Below are positions 42,057 through 51,025 of a stretch of 64,000 nt of DNA, one piece after another. Below the pieces are notes generated by a model. The model saw only the letters and a program-made list of their open reading frames with translations. It ran no database searches and was not told the origin of the DNA. The position numbers were made by a program, and so were the translations under genes. Position 1 is the first letter of the stretch. Every line of letters begins with the position of its first letter. Source of the stretch: Nitrospira sp. (lineage in GTDB: Bacteria > Nitrospirota > Nitrospiria > Nitrospirales > Nitrospiraceae); NCBI GenBank assembly GCA_030123565.1, contig CP126122.1:3362800-3426799 (forward strand), given 5' to 3'.

Positions 42057-42087
42057 TGTCCTTCCTCCGGCCTTGTTCTTTTGAGCT

Positions 42088-42165
42088 ATCAGTCGTCAGC
42101 TTTCAGCCTTTGAGATTCAGCATCTGACTTCTGGCTGACCGCTGATAGCTGAATGCTAAACGCTG
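42088..42165. repeat. TCAGC-family intergenic repeat
   Basis: GCTATCAGTCGTCAGCTTTC and, 30 bp on, TGGCTGACCGCTGATAGCTG form a long imperfect inverted repeat in the spacer between the oxidase terminator and the next gene. Confidence 0.55.
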
Positions 42166-42167
42166 CT

Positions 42168-42213
42168 CCTAAAACACAAATGGGGGAGCCGCATGAATCA
42201 GGCAGCTCCCCCA
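42168..42213 (-). terminator. Intrinsic terminator of the multicopper oxidase gene
   Basis: On the minus strand TGGGGGAGC (42213-42205) pairs perfectly with GCTCCCCCA (42189-42181) around a 15-base loop and runs into TTTGTGTTTT. It begins 28 bp past the stop at 42241. This is the cleanest intrinsic terminator in the window, and it suggests the oxidase is mostly transcribed alone. Confidence 0.8.
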
Positions 42214-42240
42214 TCCGTTGTTATGCCATGACCAGCCCGC

Positions 42241-45200
42241 CTACTTCATGGCAGTCGGAATCGCCTGCACACCAGGCTGCACCTCGGCTTGACGTGCGCC
42301 TGATCCGCCGGCCCCGAGGGGCTGAATCCGCGAATCGCCGGTCGGCAACACGCGCAGGTAGCCCCACTGTCCCGACTGCGTGTAGGGCAGCCGTGCGTTC
42401 GACCACACGAAGTCTCCCACCTGACGATACGGTCCGCCCGCACCGCCACGAATGAAGATATCGAGGATCTCAGAGCCGGCATACTCCACCACGCTGATCA
42501 TGTCGGCGCCCGGCATGTAGGGTTCGATCGGCCACTCGTGGCCTTCGACCCCGAACATTCCGTTTTGCTCGCTGTTCGCCCCGATCACATGGATACGGAT
42601 CGGATCACCAGCATGCGCCTCGATCAGAGGCGTGACCGGATCTTCGGGCTTATCAACCGCGCAAGGCTGGAAGATTTTCCCGAGCGAGCAGCCTTGTTCT
42701 TCGCGGAACTTGTACGGTTCGGCGCGGTAGTTGACCGACGTCAAACCGGCCACGTTCTGCACGTACGGCATGAACGCGGTTCCGATGATGTTGTCCTCAT
42801 CTTGGAAGAAGAGGGCCACGTCACGATAGTTCCGCTTGCCGACGTTTTCCGGCAGGCTGGTGTCGACGATGACATCCGCCCGCCAGGTGTTCTTCTGAGA
42901 CACATCGGCACCGGTCACGGGGTCGCGATACTGCGATCCTTTCGGGCCGATCACGATCGCGCCGTACAATCCATTGCGCGGATTGACGACGATGTTGCCA
43001 CCGTCCCACACCAACGACGTCGTTTCCTTATTGGAAGGATGCGCGTAATAGGTGTAGGTGCGGCTTTCGCCCGGAGCCACGGTCTGATCGCCGGGGTTGT
43101 TCCCCACGTTCAAGCCCTGGCTGTCTCGCGGATCGAAGGCCAGGCCCGGCGCAAAGAACGACGCCCGGCTTTCCTTCATCTTGTTCTTCAATTGCACCTT
43201 GATACAGTCGCCCAGATTCGCGCGCAGCGTGAGCGGATTCGGCATCACGTTGCCCGCCACGGTCGCGGCTTCTTCCTCCAGCGCGAAGATCTTGCCTTCC
43301 GGCATGGTCATTTCGATCTTGCGCTCGAAGTCCACCTCGATCGCATCCGGCGCCTTCGGATTGAGCTTCATCGGGCGATCCAACGCCACGACATTGAAGC
43401 TCTTCACCGGGGCATCAGACGGACAGACGGAATTTGGAGTCGCTGGAATCCCGAGAGGATTGGTCCCCTTGGGCAGCGGCTTCAGGTCCGCCACTTCCTT
43501 ATCGAGCACGCGAACGATGCCCCATCCCCCTTCGGCAAAGTGTGACGTTCTGCCGTTGAAGTGGATGTAGTCACCAGGCATACCCTGGAATCCGCCCGCC
43601 TTGGAGACGAGGTCATACCGCTCGGCGATCCCGACGTGAATCGAGTTCTTCCGATTGGCATCCGCCGCATACCGCTCCGTGAGGAAGGTATGGCCGGAAA
43701 TCGTCCAGACGTGCGATTCGTTCATCAGCTGGTGCAACAGACGGAACACCATGGTGTCGCCCGTGTACGCCCGCAAGAGCGGCGTGCCCGGATCGCCATG
43801 GATCGCGCTGCTGAACAGTTTCGAGGTATCCGGATTGTTGGACAGGCGTTGCGCGAACGGGGCAGCGCGGAAATTGAAACCGCTGCCGGTCGTATGCGTC
43901 CCGCCGTTGATGTACTTGTTCGGCGCGTTCAAGATCTTCTCCGGCATCTGGAACGACACCGTCTTACCCGCTTCCAACGCCACTTCGATCGGCTGTCCGG
44001 GAGGATTACCGGCTTCGATGACATTGACGGTGTGCGGCACCGTGTCGTGGATGGAGACCATCAGCTCACGGAAGCTGCCGCTGACACCGACGCCGATCGG
44101 CTCGTTGGTGTGGATATCCGCGATCGGCCCGCTGTATACGAGCTTGCCGTTCTTCGGATCATGATAGGTGGATCCGTATGGTTCCACGATCGTCACGCCG
44201 AACCCGCCGTGAGGCCAAGTCGTCGCGCCGAACGCATGGTCATGCCAGAACACGGTTCCCATATCCACGTCCACCCACCACCTGTACCGCACGAACTCCG
44301 GCGAGACAAGATCACCCGCCGGATGGTTGTGCTTCAGTGGTTTAAAGAACGTGACCACATCGCCCTTGATGTCCTTGACACGGACGACTTCCTGACAGCT
44401 CTTGTCGCGAGGCAAGGAGGCCGTCGGATCGTTGCCCTTCTCCAAACAATCCATCCCCACCATCAACTCAGTGTTGACGTGGAACGCGGCGGCGCCGGGC
44501 GCCATCTGGATCTTCATGGAGGAAGCGCCGGCCTTCGCCTCGCCGACGAGCTTGGCAACCATCGGTGCCGGCAATCCATGCTTGGTCTTCTTGCCCCACA
44601 TGGTGAACGGCCGGACCGACATTTCATATTCGAACCCCGAGATCACACCATCCGAATTCCCAGTGTCGAACTGGAAGAAGTGAGGATGGATGTTGATCTT
44701 GGACGACTGGAAGTTCGTGTAATCGTCGTCGTCCCACTCGCTGGTCAACAACAAGTCCACGCAGTCATACACGTTGGCACGGATGACGGCGGGAAGTTTC
44801 AGATCGTCGTTGGCCCTGGTCAAACGCTCTTCCTCGTGAAGCACGTAGATCAGGCCGTCCTTGTCCACCATGGCTGGCTCCTTCCCCTGCTTCTTGGCAA
44901 GGGTGATCGGCATGCGGACAAAGTGAATGTTGTAATGCTTCCGATTGGCGTTGTCCGGACAGAGGCTCCAACGGCCCTGTTCGCCCGGCATCGCCGGCTC
45001 AGAGGTGCGATCGCCGTTTGCATCCTGGTGAATCGGCTCCAACCATGGCGCACCACTGTGATTCGCAGAGAACGGCACACGCTTACCGAAATGCGGCTTG
45101 AACAGCGGCCAGGCCATTTTTCCTGTCGTCGGATCGAACAGGATCGCCGGTCTGGTGCTGTCATCCCACTTCGCCGCAGCGGGATACTTCGGATTCAGGG

Positions 45201-47181
45201 CGGTGCTCTCACGCTCGCCGCGTGCGATGTTGCCGTCCCACTTCCAGTCCCACACCGTCGAATCGTAGGCCATGATCTGGCCCTTCTCATCGCCGGTGTG
45301 GCCCGGCTGGCCCTGGGCCGGTACGAACATCTCGACCCAATCCTTGATGTTCACGACCACAGGATCGGACTTCCAGTTGGTCTTCTGACCCTTGTCGACG
45401 ATCTTGAACGTCTTGCCGAACCAATCGACCGTGGTGCCGATCAACTTGTCGGACGACACACCCAGTTTCATCCGGCCCTTCCGATCCGGTAATTCTGCCA
45501 AGTCCGGCATCGTGTCGGTATGGGCCGCACCGACTTGCAGCGTGTTGTAGAACCGGCCGTAGCCCCACATGCCTGCGACATAGTGGTGCGCCACGTGGCA
45601 GTGGTACAGGAACTCACCGGCCAGATGCTGGCAGCCGCCGCCGCCGCATTCCGGCTCAAGGTCCAGCGCCTCTGACGGACCGATGACTTCCACATCGACG
45701 CGATCGGACTTGGTCCGCACCACCGGATACTTGACCGGCCCATCCTGGCCCATCGCCCAGAGATTGTTCGGCTCCGTGCCTGGGCTCCGCTGCCAACGAA
45801 TGCTGCCGCTGTGCGGATGGTGGGAATGGAACACTTCCGATCCGCCATGGACCAGCCGCCACTTAACCGGATCGCCCAAATAACCACGGGCAATCGTGGT
45901 AGGCGTATCGCCGAACGTATAGGCGCTATAGGCCAACGATTCGTCCTCGAACCCGAAATACTCGTGCTGCAGGTGCATCTGATCGATACCGAACGGCTCG
46001 CTGCGATAGTTGATCGCACGACCACCCGGACGATAGGCATCGGTCAACGGATCCCGCTGCGGCAAGAAGTCTCCCTTCTTGTTCAATGGGCGGAAGGCTT
46101 CATCGCCGATCTCGTGATAGAACAGCACGAACTCACGGAAGTCCGGTCCGGACCCGTTATCGATGTTCACTTGCCAGCCGCTCGTCACGTCCTTATCCGG
46201 GCCGGTCCCCAGCGAATCGACGTACTTTGATCCCTTCGGCTCGACGATGAAGGCTCCAAAGAGACCGAGTACGGTCAATTCGCGGTCATGGCTGTAGGAA
46301 TGGAACTGACGAACACCCTCCTGCATTTGCGGATGGATGTACCATTCAAACTCCTGCGCCTTGCCCGGAGCCACGATGGACTCAGGATTCGTCGTGGTGG
46401 CCGGCTTGCCGGTCGCACTCACGATCATGCTGGAGGCCTGGATGAACAGGCTGCCATCCTCGCCCTCCATTTGGTTGCGAAGGGTCATCTTGACACAATC
46501 GCCCTGGTTGGCACGGATAGCCAACGGCTGAATCATGTCACCCTGCTGTCCTGTCGTGACGGCGCCGGGATCGAACCCCTCTTTTTCACGCGCGGCCTTG
46601 TTCTTCTCCTCTTCCGCCCGCACCTTGGGGACATCCTGCGTCAGCACGTACATGTAACCGGGATAATAGTCCAGCCAACGGTTCAGCGTGATCTCGATGT
46701 TGATCATGGACACGTCGAACTGCTTGACCGGCGCATTGGCGGGACACTTCCCCCCCGACGTCATCACCGGCTCGCCTTTCCCGGAATCGGTCGCGAGCAA
46801 GAAACTACTCCCGTCCTGCCCCATGTACTGGTGCATCGTGGACATGGTGTTGAAGGCGCCGGAAGTGGCTTGGGCCTGCCCATCCTTCTGTGCCTGCTCT
46901 TCCAGCCGCTGCATCAGTCGATGGTGCTGCAGCTCCGACTGTTCCACGCTCCCCGCGCGACCCTCGATGGCGTTTTCCAACACCGTCTGACCCTTCAGGG
47001 TCTGGGTCCAACCGGGCATCGCGACCTGTGTCGCATGTCCACTATGCGACTGATCGCCCGGTCCTGCCGCAAACACCCACGGCGCCGCGAGCAAACTGCC
47101 CGACAGCAGCGCCGCCTGCAGACGCAACATCGCCTCGCGACGTTTGCGCCTGCGTTTTGGCACATGCAATGAAGACCTCAT
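42241..47181 (-). CDS. Giant multicopper oxidase (1646 residues, six cupredoxin-like domains)
   Basis: After a signal peptide (LQAALLSGSLLAAPWVFA) and a charged 120-residue linker, six cupredoxin-like domains can be traced. D1 is about 150-325 (HSYSHDRELTVLGLFGAFIVEP). D2 is about 340-545, with VFHSHHPHSG near 451 and HCHVAHHYVAGMW near 527, giving one type-1 copper and half the trinuclear site. D3 is about 790-1035, with IHPHFFQFD near 832 and FWHDHAFGATTWPHGG near 976, the other half. D4 (1040-1265), D5 (1280-1470) and D6 (1480-1620) keep the fold but lack ligand histidines. It should oxidise a metal ion or phenolic substrate with O2 outside the cytoplasm. Size and layout recall ceruloplasmin and the Mn oxidase MnxG, but the substrate is unknown. 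Confidence 0.9.
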   Translation of the reverse strand: MRSSLHVPKRRRKRREAMLRLQAALLSGSLLAAPWVFAAGPGDQSHSGHATQVAMPGWTQTLKGQTVLENAIEGRAGSVEQSELQHHRLMQRLEEQAQKDGQAQATSGAFNTMSTMHQYMGQDGSSFLLATDSGKGEPVMTSGGKCPANAPVKQFDVSMINIEITLNRWLDYYPGYMYVLTQDVPKVRAEEEKNKAAREKEGFDPGAVTTGQQGDMIQPLAIRANQGDCVKMTLRNQMEGEDGSLFIQASSMIVSATGKPATTTNPESIVAPGKAQEFEWYIHPQMQEGVRQFHSYSHDRELTVLGLFGAFIVEPKGSKYVDSLGTGPDKDVTSGWQVNIDNGSGPDFREFVLFYHEIGDEAFRPLNKKGDFLPQRDPLTDAYRPGGRAINYRSEPFGIDQMHLQHEYFGFEDESLAYSAYTFGDTPTTIARGYLGDPVKWRLVHGGSEVFHSHHPHSGSIRWQRSPGTEPNNLWAMGQDGPVKYPVVRTKSDRVDVEVIGPSEALDLEPECGGGGCQHLAGEFLYHCHVAHHYVAGMWGYGRFYNTLQVGAAHTDTMPDLAELPDRKGRMKLGVSSDKLIGTTVDWFGKTFKIVDKGQKTNWKSDPVVVNIKDWVEMFVPAQGQPGHTGDEKGQIMAYDSTVWDWKWDGNIARGERESTALNPKYPAAAKWDDSTRPAILFDPTTGKMAWPLFKPHFGKRVPFSANHSGAPWLEPIHQDANGDRTSEPAMPGEQGRWSLCPDNANRKHYNIHFVRMPITLAKKQGKEPAMVDKDGLIYVLHEEERLTRANDDLKLPAVIRANVYDCVDLLLTSEWDDDDYTNFQSSKINIHPHFFQFDTGNSDGVISGFEYEMSVRPFTMWGKKTKHGLPAPMVAKLVGEAKAGASSMKIQMAPGAAAFHVNTELMVGMDCLEKGNDPTASLPRDKSCQEVVRVKDIKGDVVTFFKPLKHNHPAGDLVSPEFVRYRWWVDVDMGTVFWHDHAFGATTWPHGGFGVTIVEPYGSTYHDPKNGKLVYSGPIADIHTNEPIGVGVSGSFRELMVSIHDTVPHTVNVIEAGNPPGQPIEVALEAGKTVSFQMPEKILNAPNKYINGGTHTTGSGFNFRAAPFAQRLSNNPDTSKLFSSAIHGDPGTPLLRAYTGDTMVFRLLHQLMNESHVWTISGHTFLTERYAADANRKNSIHVGIAERYDLVSKAGGFQGMPGDYIHFNGRTSHFAEGGWGIVRVLDKEVADLKPLPKGTNPLGIPATPNSVCPSDAPVKSFNVVALDRPMKLNPKAPDAIEVDFERKIEMTMPEGKIFALEEEAATVAGNVMPNPLTLRANLGDCIKVQLKNKMKESRASFFAPGLAFDPRDSQGLNVGNNPGDQTVAPGESRTYTYYAHPSNKETTSLVWDGGNIVVNPRNGLYGAIVIGPKGSQYRDPVTGADVSQKNTWRADVIVDTSLPENVGKRNYRDVALFFQDEDNIIGTAFMPYVQNVAGLTSVNYRAEPYKFREEQGCSLGKIFQPCAVDKPEDPVTPLIEAHAGDPIRIHVIGANSEQNGMFGVEGHEWPIEPYMPGADMISVVEYAGSEILDIFIRGGAGGPYRQVGDFVWSNARLPYTQSGQWGYLRVLPTGDSRIQPLGAGGSGARQAEVQPGVQAIPTAMK

Positions 47182-47729
47182 AGTGTCGGCCTCCTCCTTG
47201 TAAATTCCCGCGCCCTTCCGCGGGAGTGGTTAAAAAACGTGGTCGTGTGACCGGCCTCCGTCAGGTAGGACCCCGGCTGCTCCGGCCTCTCCTTCTTCCC
47301 TCCACGAAAATGCTTCAAAGGGAATAAGGGCTGGTGAAGGATGTCCTCTGAGTCGAGGGAGCAGGTCATTCGGAGGCCGGTCCTAATCACCCGCACCTTC
47401 ACCAGCGCCCGCCCATAGCGCAATCACCGTGCCGCTGTGATGGTGCAGGTGAAATAGATAATTTTATTTCGTGAAAACGAATGGTTAGAAGAGTCGGCGA
47501 GAAAAGATGGAGCGGTTACCGGAGGAGGGCAATTTCCAGGCGATTGGACAAGGCAGCCATGTCGAAAGTGCAACTCACAATATTCCAATACGTTAGACTG
47601 TCCAATTTATTGGACTGTTTTCTTGACGGATTGGTGCAAGAAAGGGCACAGACGCCCGTGACTCTCTTCTAATCATGCTCAGGATTCGCTACCATCATCC
47701 TGATGGTGCCACCTCATCCTAGGAAGCTG
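47182..47729. other. 548-bp divergent intergenic region between the oxidase and the NarX-like kinase
   Basis: No gene is convincing here; an open frame at 47481-47672 has no ribosome site and no motif. The centre is more AT-rich than its surroundings. Two small palindromes stand out: TTCGT-gaaa-ACGAA (47468-47481) and GTCCAA-ttta-TTGGAC (47600-47615). A TTGACG at 47623 could be a -35 box for the plus-strand kinase gene, but its -10 is unclear. Confidence 0.5.
47600..47615. promoter_or_regulatory. GTCCAA-N4-TTGGAC palindrome upstream of the NarX-like kinase
   Basis: GTCCAA (47600-47605) and TTGGAC (47610-47615) form a perfect 6-bp inverted repeat with an AT spacer in an AT-rich patch 115 bp before the kinase start. 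It has the size of a dimeric repressor or activator site. The factor is unknown. Confidence 0.35.
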
Positions 47730-49181
47730 ATGCCAGTCACCTCCTCACCCTTCTTCTCCCTGATGCCCATCGTCGGCATTGTCGGCGCATTCGTCATGAG
47801 CGAACTCCTGCAAGCCCAATGGCCCGATTGGCGGTGGCACGACATGCCGCTCCATTCGACCATGGAATCCATCGGTGGGATCGCATCGATCGCCATGGCC
47901 ATCGTGCTGCTTCAACGGCAGGGCGAATCCTCGAACGGCAAGTTTCAATCGTTGGGCCTCGGATTTTTGGGGATGGGCGTCCTGGAACTGTTCCACGCCA
48001 TGGCGCAACCGGGAAACAGCTTCGTGCTGTTGCGCAATGTCGCGAGTTTCGCCGGCGGGGTCGGTTTCGTGCTGGTGTGCGTGCCTCGACTCCGACGACA
48101 TCCCTCACCGGGGACCCGGCTGCCCTGGGGAGTGACGGCAACATCGTTGCTCTTCGGTTCCTGGACGCTCGCGTTTCCCGACCATCTTCCCGAGATGCTC
48201 CGCAACGGCCGATTGACCCCGACCGCAGTGGCGCCACAGAGCCTGGCCTGCCTGTTTTTTCTCGCGGCAACGGCCCGTTGCTTTCTGGACTACCGGCGGT
48301 CGAAGCGGCCGGACGATTTCGTCTTCGCCTCCCTCGCCCTCATGTTCGGTGTCGCCGAACTGGTGTTCATGTATTCGGTTCCTTGGGACGGTCGCTGGTG
48401 GTTCTGGCATCTGCTGCGGTTGACGGCCTATCTCCTGGTCTTGCGGGAAGTGAGTCGCGGGTATCTGCGCACCATCTCGGACCTGCAGGCATCCCTGGAG
48501 GAAACGACGCGCGTGGAGGGGGCCTTGCGGCAAAGCGAGCAGCACCTGCGACGGAGCCTCGATGACCGCGAGAAGATGGCGCAAGATCTCCACGACCACG
48601 TGATCCAGTCCATTTTTGCCGCGACACTCAACCTCGAACGTTGCCGGCGGCTCGTGGGCACCCATGCACAGGAGGTCGCCGTCCAACTCGGGACGACCCT
48701 CGCCGATCTCAGGCTGGTGATCCGCGACCTCCGCGGATACCTGGTGGGGTTGGAGCAGCCGATCTCGAACGGACGAGAACTCGAAACCGCGTTCTCCTCC
48801 TTGATAAAAAGCATGGCGGATCCTGAACAGCTCCCGTTCCGGTTGGAGATTGATCCCTTGGCAGCCGATCACGTCACGCCGGAACAGGGGGCTCAATTGT
48901 TGTCGATCGCCCGCGAAGCCTTGAGCAACAGCCTTCGTCATGCTGCGGCCAAGACGGGCACGATCTCCCTCCAATTTGAAGCGGACCACGTCCGCCTGAC
49001 CGTGGCGGACGACGGCATCGGATTCCATCCCACGACCTTGCAGGAGCAAGGACACGGGCTCAGAAACATGGCGGCCCGCGCGAAAAGGCTCAACGGACGC
49101 CTCGACGTCATCTCTGAACCGGGACAAGGCACCCGCATCCTGTTCGACCTGCCGAGGGAGTCATCACATGCGCCGGCCTGA
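47730..49181 (+). CDS. Sensor histidine kinase, NarX/HisKA_3 type with a MASE-like membrane sensor
   Basis: The 483-residue kinase starts with a seven- or eight-helix membrane domain (residues 5-230) rich in histidine and tryptophan (DWRWHDMPLHSTMES, ELFHAMAQ, DGRWWFWHLLR), similar to MASE3-type sensors. A coiled coil (235-280) follows, then a HisKA_3 domain with phospho-acceptor H288 in QDLHDHVIQSIFAATLNLE. The ATPase domain has EALSNSLRHA, DDGIGF and GHGLRNMAARA. The His-rich membrane part could sense a metal, haem or quinone. ATG at 47730 is chosen for the AGGAAG just upstream. The gene overlaps its response regulator by 14 bp. Confidence 0.92.
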   Translation: MPVTSSPFFSLMPIVGIVGAFVMSELLQAQWPDWRWHDMPLHSTMESIGGIASIAMAIVLLQRQGESSNGKFQSLGLGFLGMGVLELFHAMAQPGNSFVLLRNVASFAGGVGFVLVCVPRLRRHPSPGTRLPWGVTATSLLFGSWTLAFPDHLPEMLRNGRLTPTAVAPQSLACLFFLAATARCFLDYRRSKRPDDFVFASLALMFGVAELVFMYSVPWDGRWWFWHLLRLTAYLLVLREVSRGYLRTISDLQASLEETTRVEGALRQSEQHLRRSLDDREKMAQDLHDHVIQSIFAATLNLERCRRLVGTHAQEVAVQLGTTLADLRLVIRDLRGYLVGLEQPISNGRELETAFSSLIKSMADPEQLPFRLEIDPLAADHVTPEQGAQLLSIAREALSNSLRHAAAKTGTISLQFEADHVRLTVADDGIGFHPTTLQEQGHGLRNMAARAKRLNGRLDVISEPGQGTRILFDLPRESSHAPA

Positions 49182-49830
49182 GGGCAAGCCGATCCGGCTA
49201 TTGCTGGTAGACGACCATGAGGTCCTGCGCATCGGCCTGCGGACCCTGTTTACGGAAGCCGGGGGATTCGAAGTCGTCGGGGAGGCCGGCACGATGGCCG
49301 GCGCCGTGGCCGAGGCGTTGCGGCTCAAACCGGACGTCGTATTGATGGATGTGCGGCTCCCGGACGGCAGCGGGATCGAAGCTTGCCGGACGATTCGGAC
49401 GACACAACCCCAGACGGCCGTCCTGTTCCTCACCTCCTTTGCGGACGACCATGCCGTGCTCGCCACGATTCTCGCCGGAGCCGGCGGCTTTTTGTTGAAG
49501 GAGGTGAGCGGAGAACAGTTGGTCGGTGCGGTGAAGACCGTCGCCGGCGGGCAATCGATCCTGGATCGGGGCTTGACCCAGCGGGTCCTGACCAAAATGC
49601 ATTCGATGGCGAGCGGCACCGACGAAGGTAAGGGCGAGCCTCTGTCGCAGCAGGAGCAGCGGGTCTTGGCCTTGGTCGCAGAAGGCCTCACGAACAAGGA
49701 GATCGCCGCCTCGTTGAATTTGAGCGACAAGACGGTCGGCAACTACCTCAGCAACATCTTCCAAAAGCTGCACGTCACGCGCCGCACTCAAGCGGCGATG
49801 TATTACACCCAACGTCTCCCCAACCAATAG
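49168..49830 (+). CDS. NarL/FixJ-family response regulator
   Basis: The 220-residue regulator has a receiver (LLVDDHEVLRIGL, phospho-acceptor D61 in VVLMDVRLPDGSG, T/S in FLTSF, lysine in LLKEVSGEQL). A LuxR-type helix-turn-helix follows (LSQQEQRVLALVAEGLTNKEIAASLNLSDKTVGNYLSNIFQKL). It partners the overlapping kinase. NarL-type regulators bind 7-2-7 inverted repeats, and a perfect one lies seven bases past its stop codon (49837-49858), upstream of the thiol-redox operon. Confidence 0.95.
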   Translation: MRRPEGKPIRLLLVDDHEVLRIGLRTLFTEAGGFEVVGEAGTMAGAVAEALRLKPDVVLMDVRLPDGSGIEACRTIRTTQPQTAVLFLTSFADDHAVLATILAGAGGFLLKEVSGEQLVGAVKTVAGGQSILDRGLTQRVLTKMHSMASGTDEGKGEPLSQQEQRVLALVAEGLTNKEIAASLNLSDKTVGNYLSNIFQKLHVTRRTQAAMYYTQRLPNQ

Positions 49831-49836
49831 AGGCAT

Positions 49837-49858
49837 ATTCCCCTAGTGCTAGGGGAAT
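49837..49858. promoter_or_regulatory. Perfect 22-bp palindrome, candidate NarL-type operator
   Basis: ATTCCCCTAG-TG-CTAGGGGAAT is a perfect inverted repeat with a two-base centre. Its core CCCCTAG-TG-CTAGGGG has the 7-2-7 geometry of NarL-family sites. It lies between the regulator gene and the DsrE-like gene 106 bp downstream. There is no U-tract, so it is less likely to be a terminator. Confidence 0.55.
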
Positions 49859-49963
49859 AATCGTTCGCTGAGCGGGAGAATCGCCTCTGCCTTCCCGGCT
49901 ACCGCACCGGTACGATGTGGCCATGAGTCACGAGACTCACAGTTCATCACACAAGGAGGCATC

Positions 49964-50437
49964 ATGATGAAAAGAGCAACGAGCAAACCGGTGCTGGGAA
50001 TCACGTTGGCGGCGATCGCGATGACCCTGCTGTGGATGGCCCCCTCGGTCGAGGCGGCAGACGGAACCAAAAAGGAGAAGACTAAGGTGCTCTACCATGT
50101 GGATGGAAAGGATCCGGAGGTCGCGAAGTATGCGCTGGCCCTGATCAACAAACACATCGACGCGGAAGGAGGGCCGGACAACATCGACGTCGAGCTCGTC
50201 GTCCACGGTCCTGCGCTCGAACTGTTCGAAAAGGACAAGATGGATCCCGAGATGACGAAACGCTTCGACCAGATCATCGAAAAAGGGACGAAGGCGGAGA
50301 TGTGCCAGGTCTCGATGAAGTTCTTCGGCAAGACCATCGACAACCTGGCCAAGGGGTTCGTCGCCACGCTGCATCCGGTCGCGGTCAAACGGATCGCGGA
50401 TCTCCAGCAACAGGGTTACCTCTACATCAAGCCGTGA
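49964..50437 (+). CDS. Periplasmic DsrE-family protein
   Basis: The 157-residue protein has a signal peptide (VLGITLAAIAMTLLWMAPSVEAAD). The DsrE fold follows: KVLYHVDGKDPEVAKYALALINKHID, then VELVVHGPALELF, then QVSMKFFGKTIDNLAKG. There is a single mature-region cysteine (EMCQVSM), positioned like the reactive cysteine of DsrE/TusD-type sulfur carriers. DsrE proteins shuttle sulfur or act as thiol partners. Followed 14 bp later by a TlpA-like thioredoxin and then a CcdA-like protein, it forms a likely periplasmic thiol/sulfur operon. AAGGAGG precedes the ATG. Confidence 0.86.
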   Translation: MMKRATSKPVLGITLAAIAMTLLWMAPSVEAADGTKKEKTKVLYHVDGKDPEVAKYALALINKHIDAEGGPDNIDVELVVHGPALELFEKDKMDPEMTKRFDQIIEKGTKAEMCQVSMKFFGKTIDNLAKGFVATLHPVAVKRIADLQQQGYLYIKP

Positions 50438-50451
50438 CGAGGAGGATCACC

Positions 50452-50973
50452 ATGCGTGCGATCGGTGCCGGCATTCTAGGATTGTCGATCGTCGTCTCGG
50501 GCTTTACAGGATTCGGAAGAGCGACCGTGGCCTTGTCGGCGCAGCAGGCCGTCGCGACAACACCGGCCTTTGACCTGGTGACATTCGGGGGAGCCGGCTA
50601 CAGCAATACCTCGCTCAAGGGCAAACCGGCCTTGCTGGTGTTCTGGGCTCCCTGGTGCAATGTGTGCCGACGTGAACTGCCGGACATCAGCCGGTTTTAC
50701 ACCCATGAAAAACCGGCCGTACTCGAAATGCTCTCGATCGGATTCGCCGATACCAGAACCAATGTGGAGGCCTTTGTGAAGGAACGGGCCGGCTCCTTCG
50801 CCTTCCCTACGGCGTACGACGAGGACCGGTGGGTATCGCAAGCGTTCAAGGTCAACGCCACGCCCACCTATGTGTTGCTCGACGAGCAAGGCCATATCGC
50901 ATTGGTCCATCGCGGCGGCGGCATCCTTCAGAACGTTCAGTTTCGAGAGTTCCTGTCGATGCTCAATAGATGA
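50452..50973 (+). CDS. TlpA-like periplasmic thioredoxin
   Basis: The 173-residue protein has a signal anchor (AIGAGILGLSIVVSGFTGFG). A thioredoxin fold follows with active-site WCNVC (C69, C72), preceded by ALLVFWAPW and followed by RRELPDIS. The cis-proline segment VNATPTYVLLDEQG is at about 140. It should reduce or shuttle disulfides in the periplasm, for instance in cytochrome c or copper-site maturation. It sits between a DsrE-like gene and a CcdA-like gene, the usual electron source for such proteins. GAGGAGG precedes the ATG at 50452; a longer frame is a shadow. Confidence 0.92.
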   Translation: MRAIGAGILGLSIVVSGFTGFGRATVALSAQQAVATTPAFDLVTFGGAGYSNTSLKGKPALLVFWAPWCNVCRRELPDISRFYTHEKPAVLEMLSIGFADTRTNVEAFVKERAGSFAFPTAYDEDRWVSQAFKVNATPTYVLLDEQGHIALVHRGGGILQNVQFREFLSMLNR

Positions 50974-51025
50974 GGGGTTCTTCGAGGGCGGGAGACCCTT
51001 GTCCCGCCCTCTTGGAGCCGAGGCC

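Noticed and set aside
41051-42165. TCAGC palindromes considered as intrinsic terminators
   Set aside because: No U-tracts follow, and similar copies occur within operons and inside coding regions; they are dispersed repeats.
43561-45492. A 643-codon plus-strand frame inside the multicopper oxidase gene
   Set aside because: Antisense shadow of a gene with clear copper motifs; its amino-acid mix is arginine/histidine-heavy as expected from reversed codons.
47481-47672. A 63-codon plus-strand frame upstream of the NarX-like kinase
   Set aside because: No ribosome site, no hydrophobic or known segment, and it crosses a palindrome likely to be regulatory.
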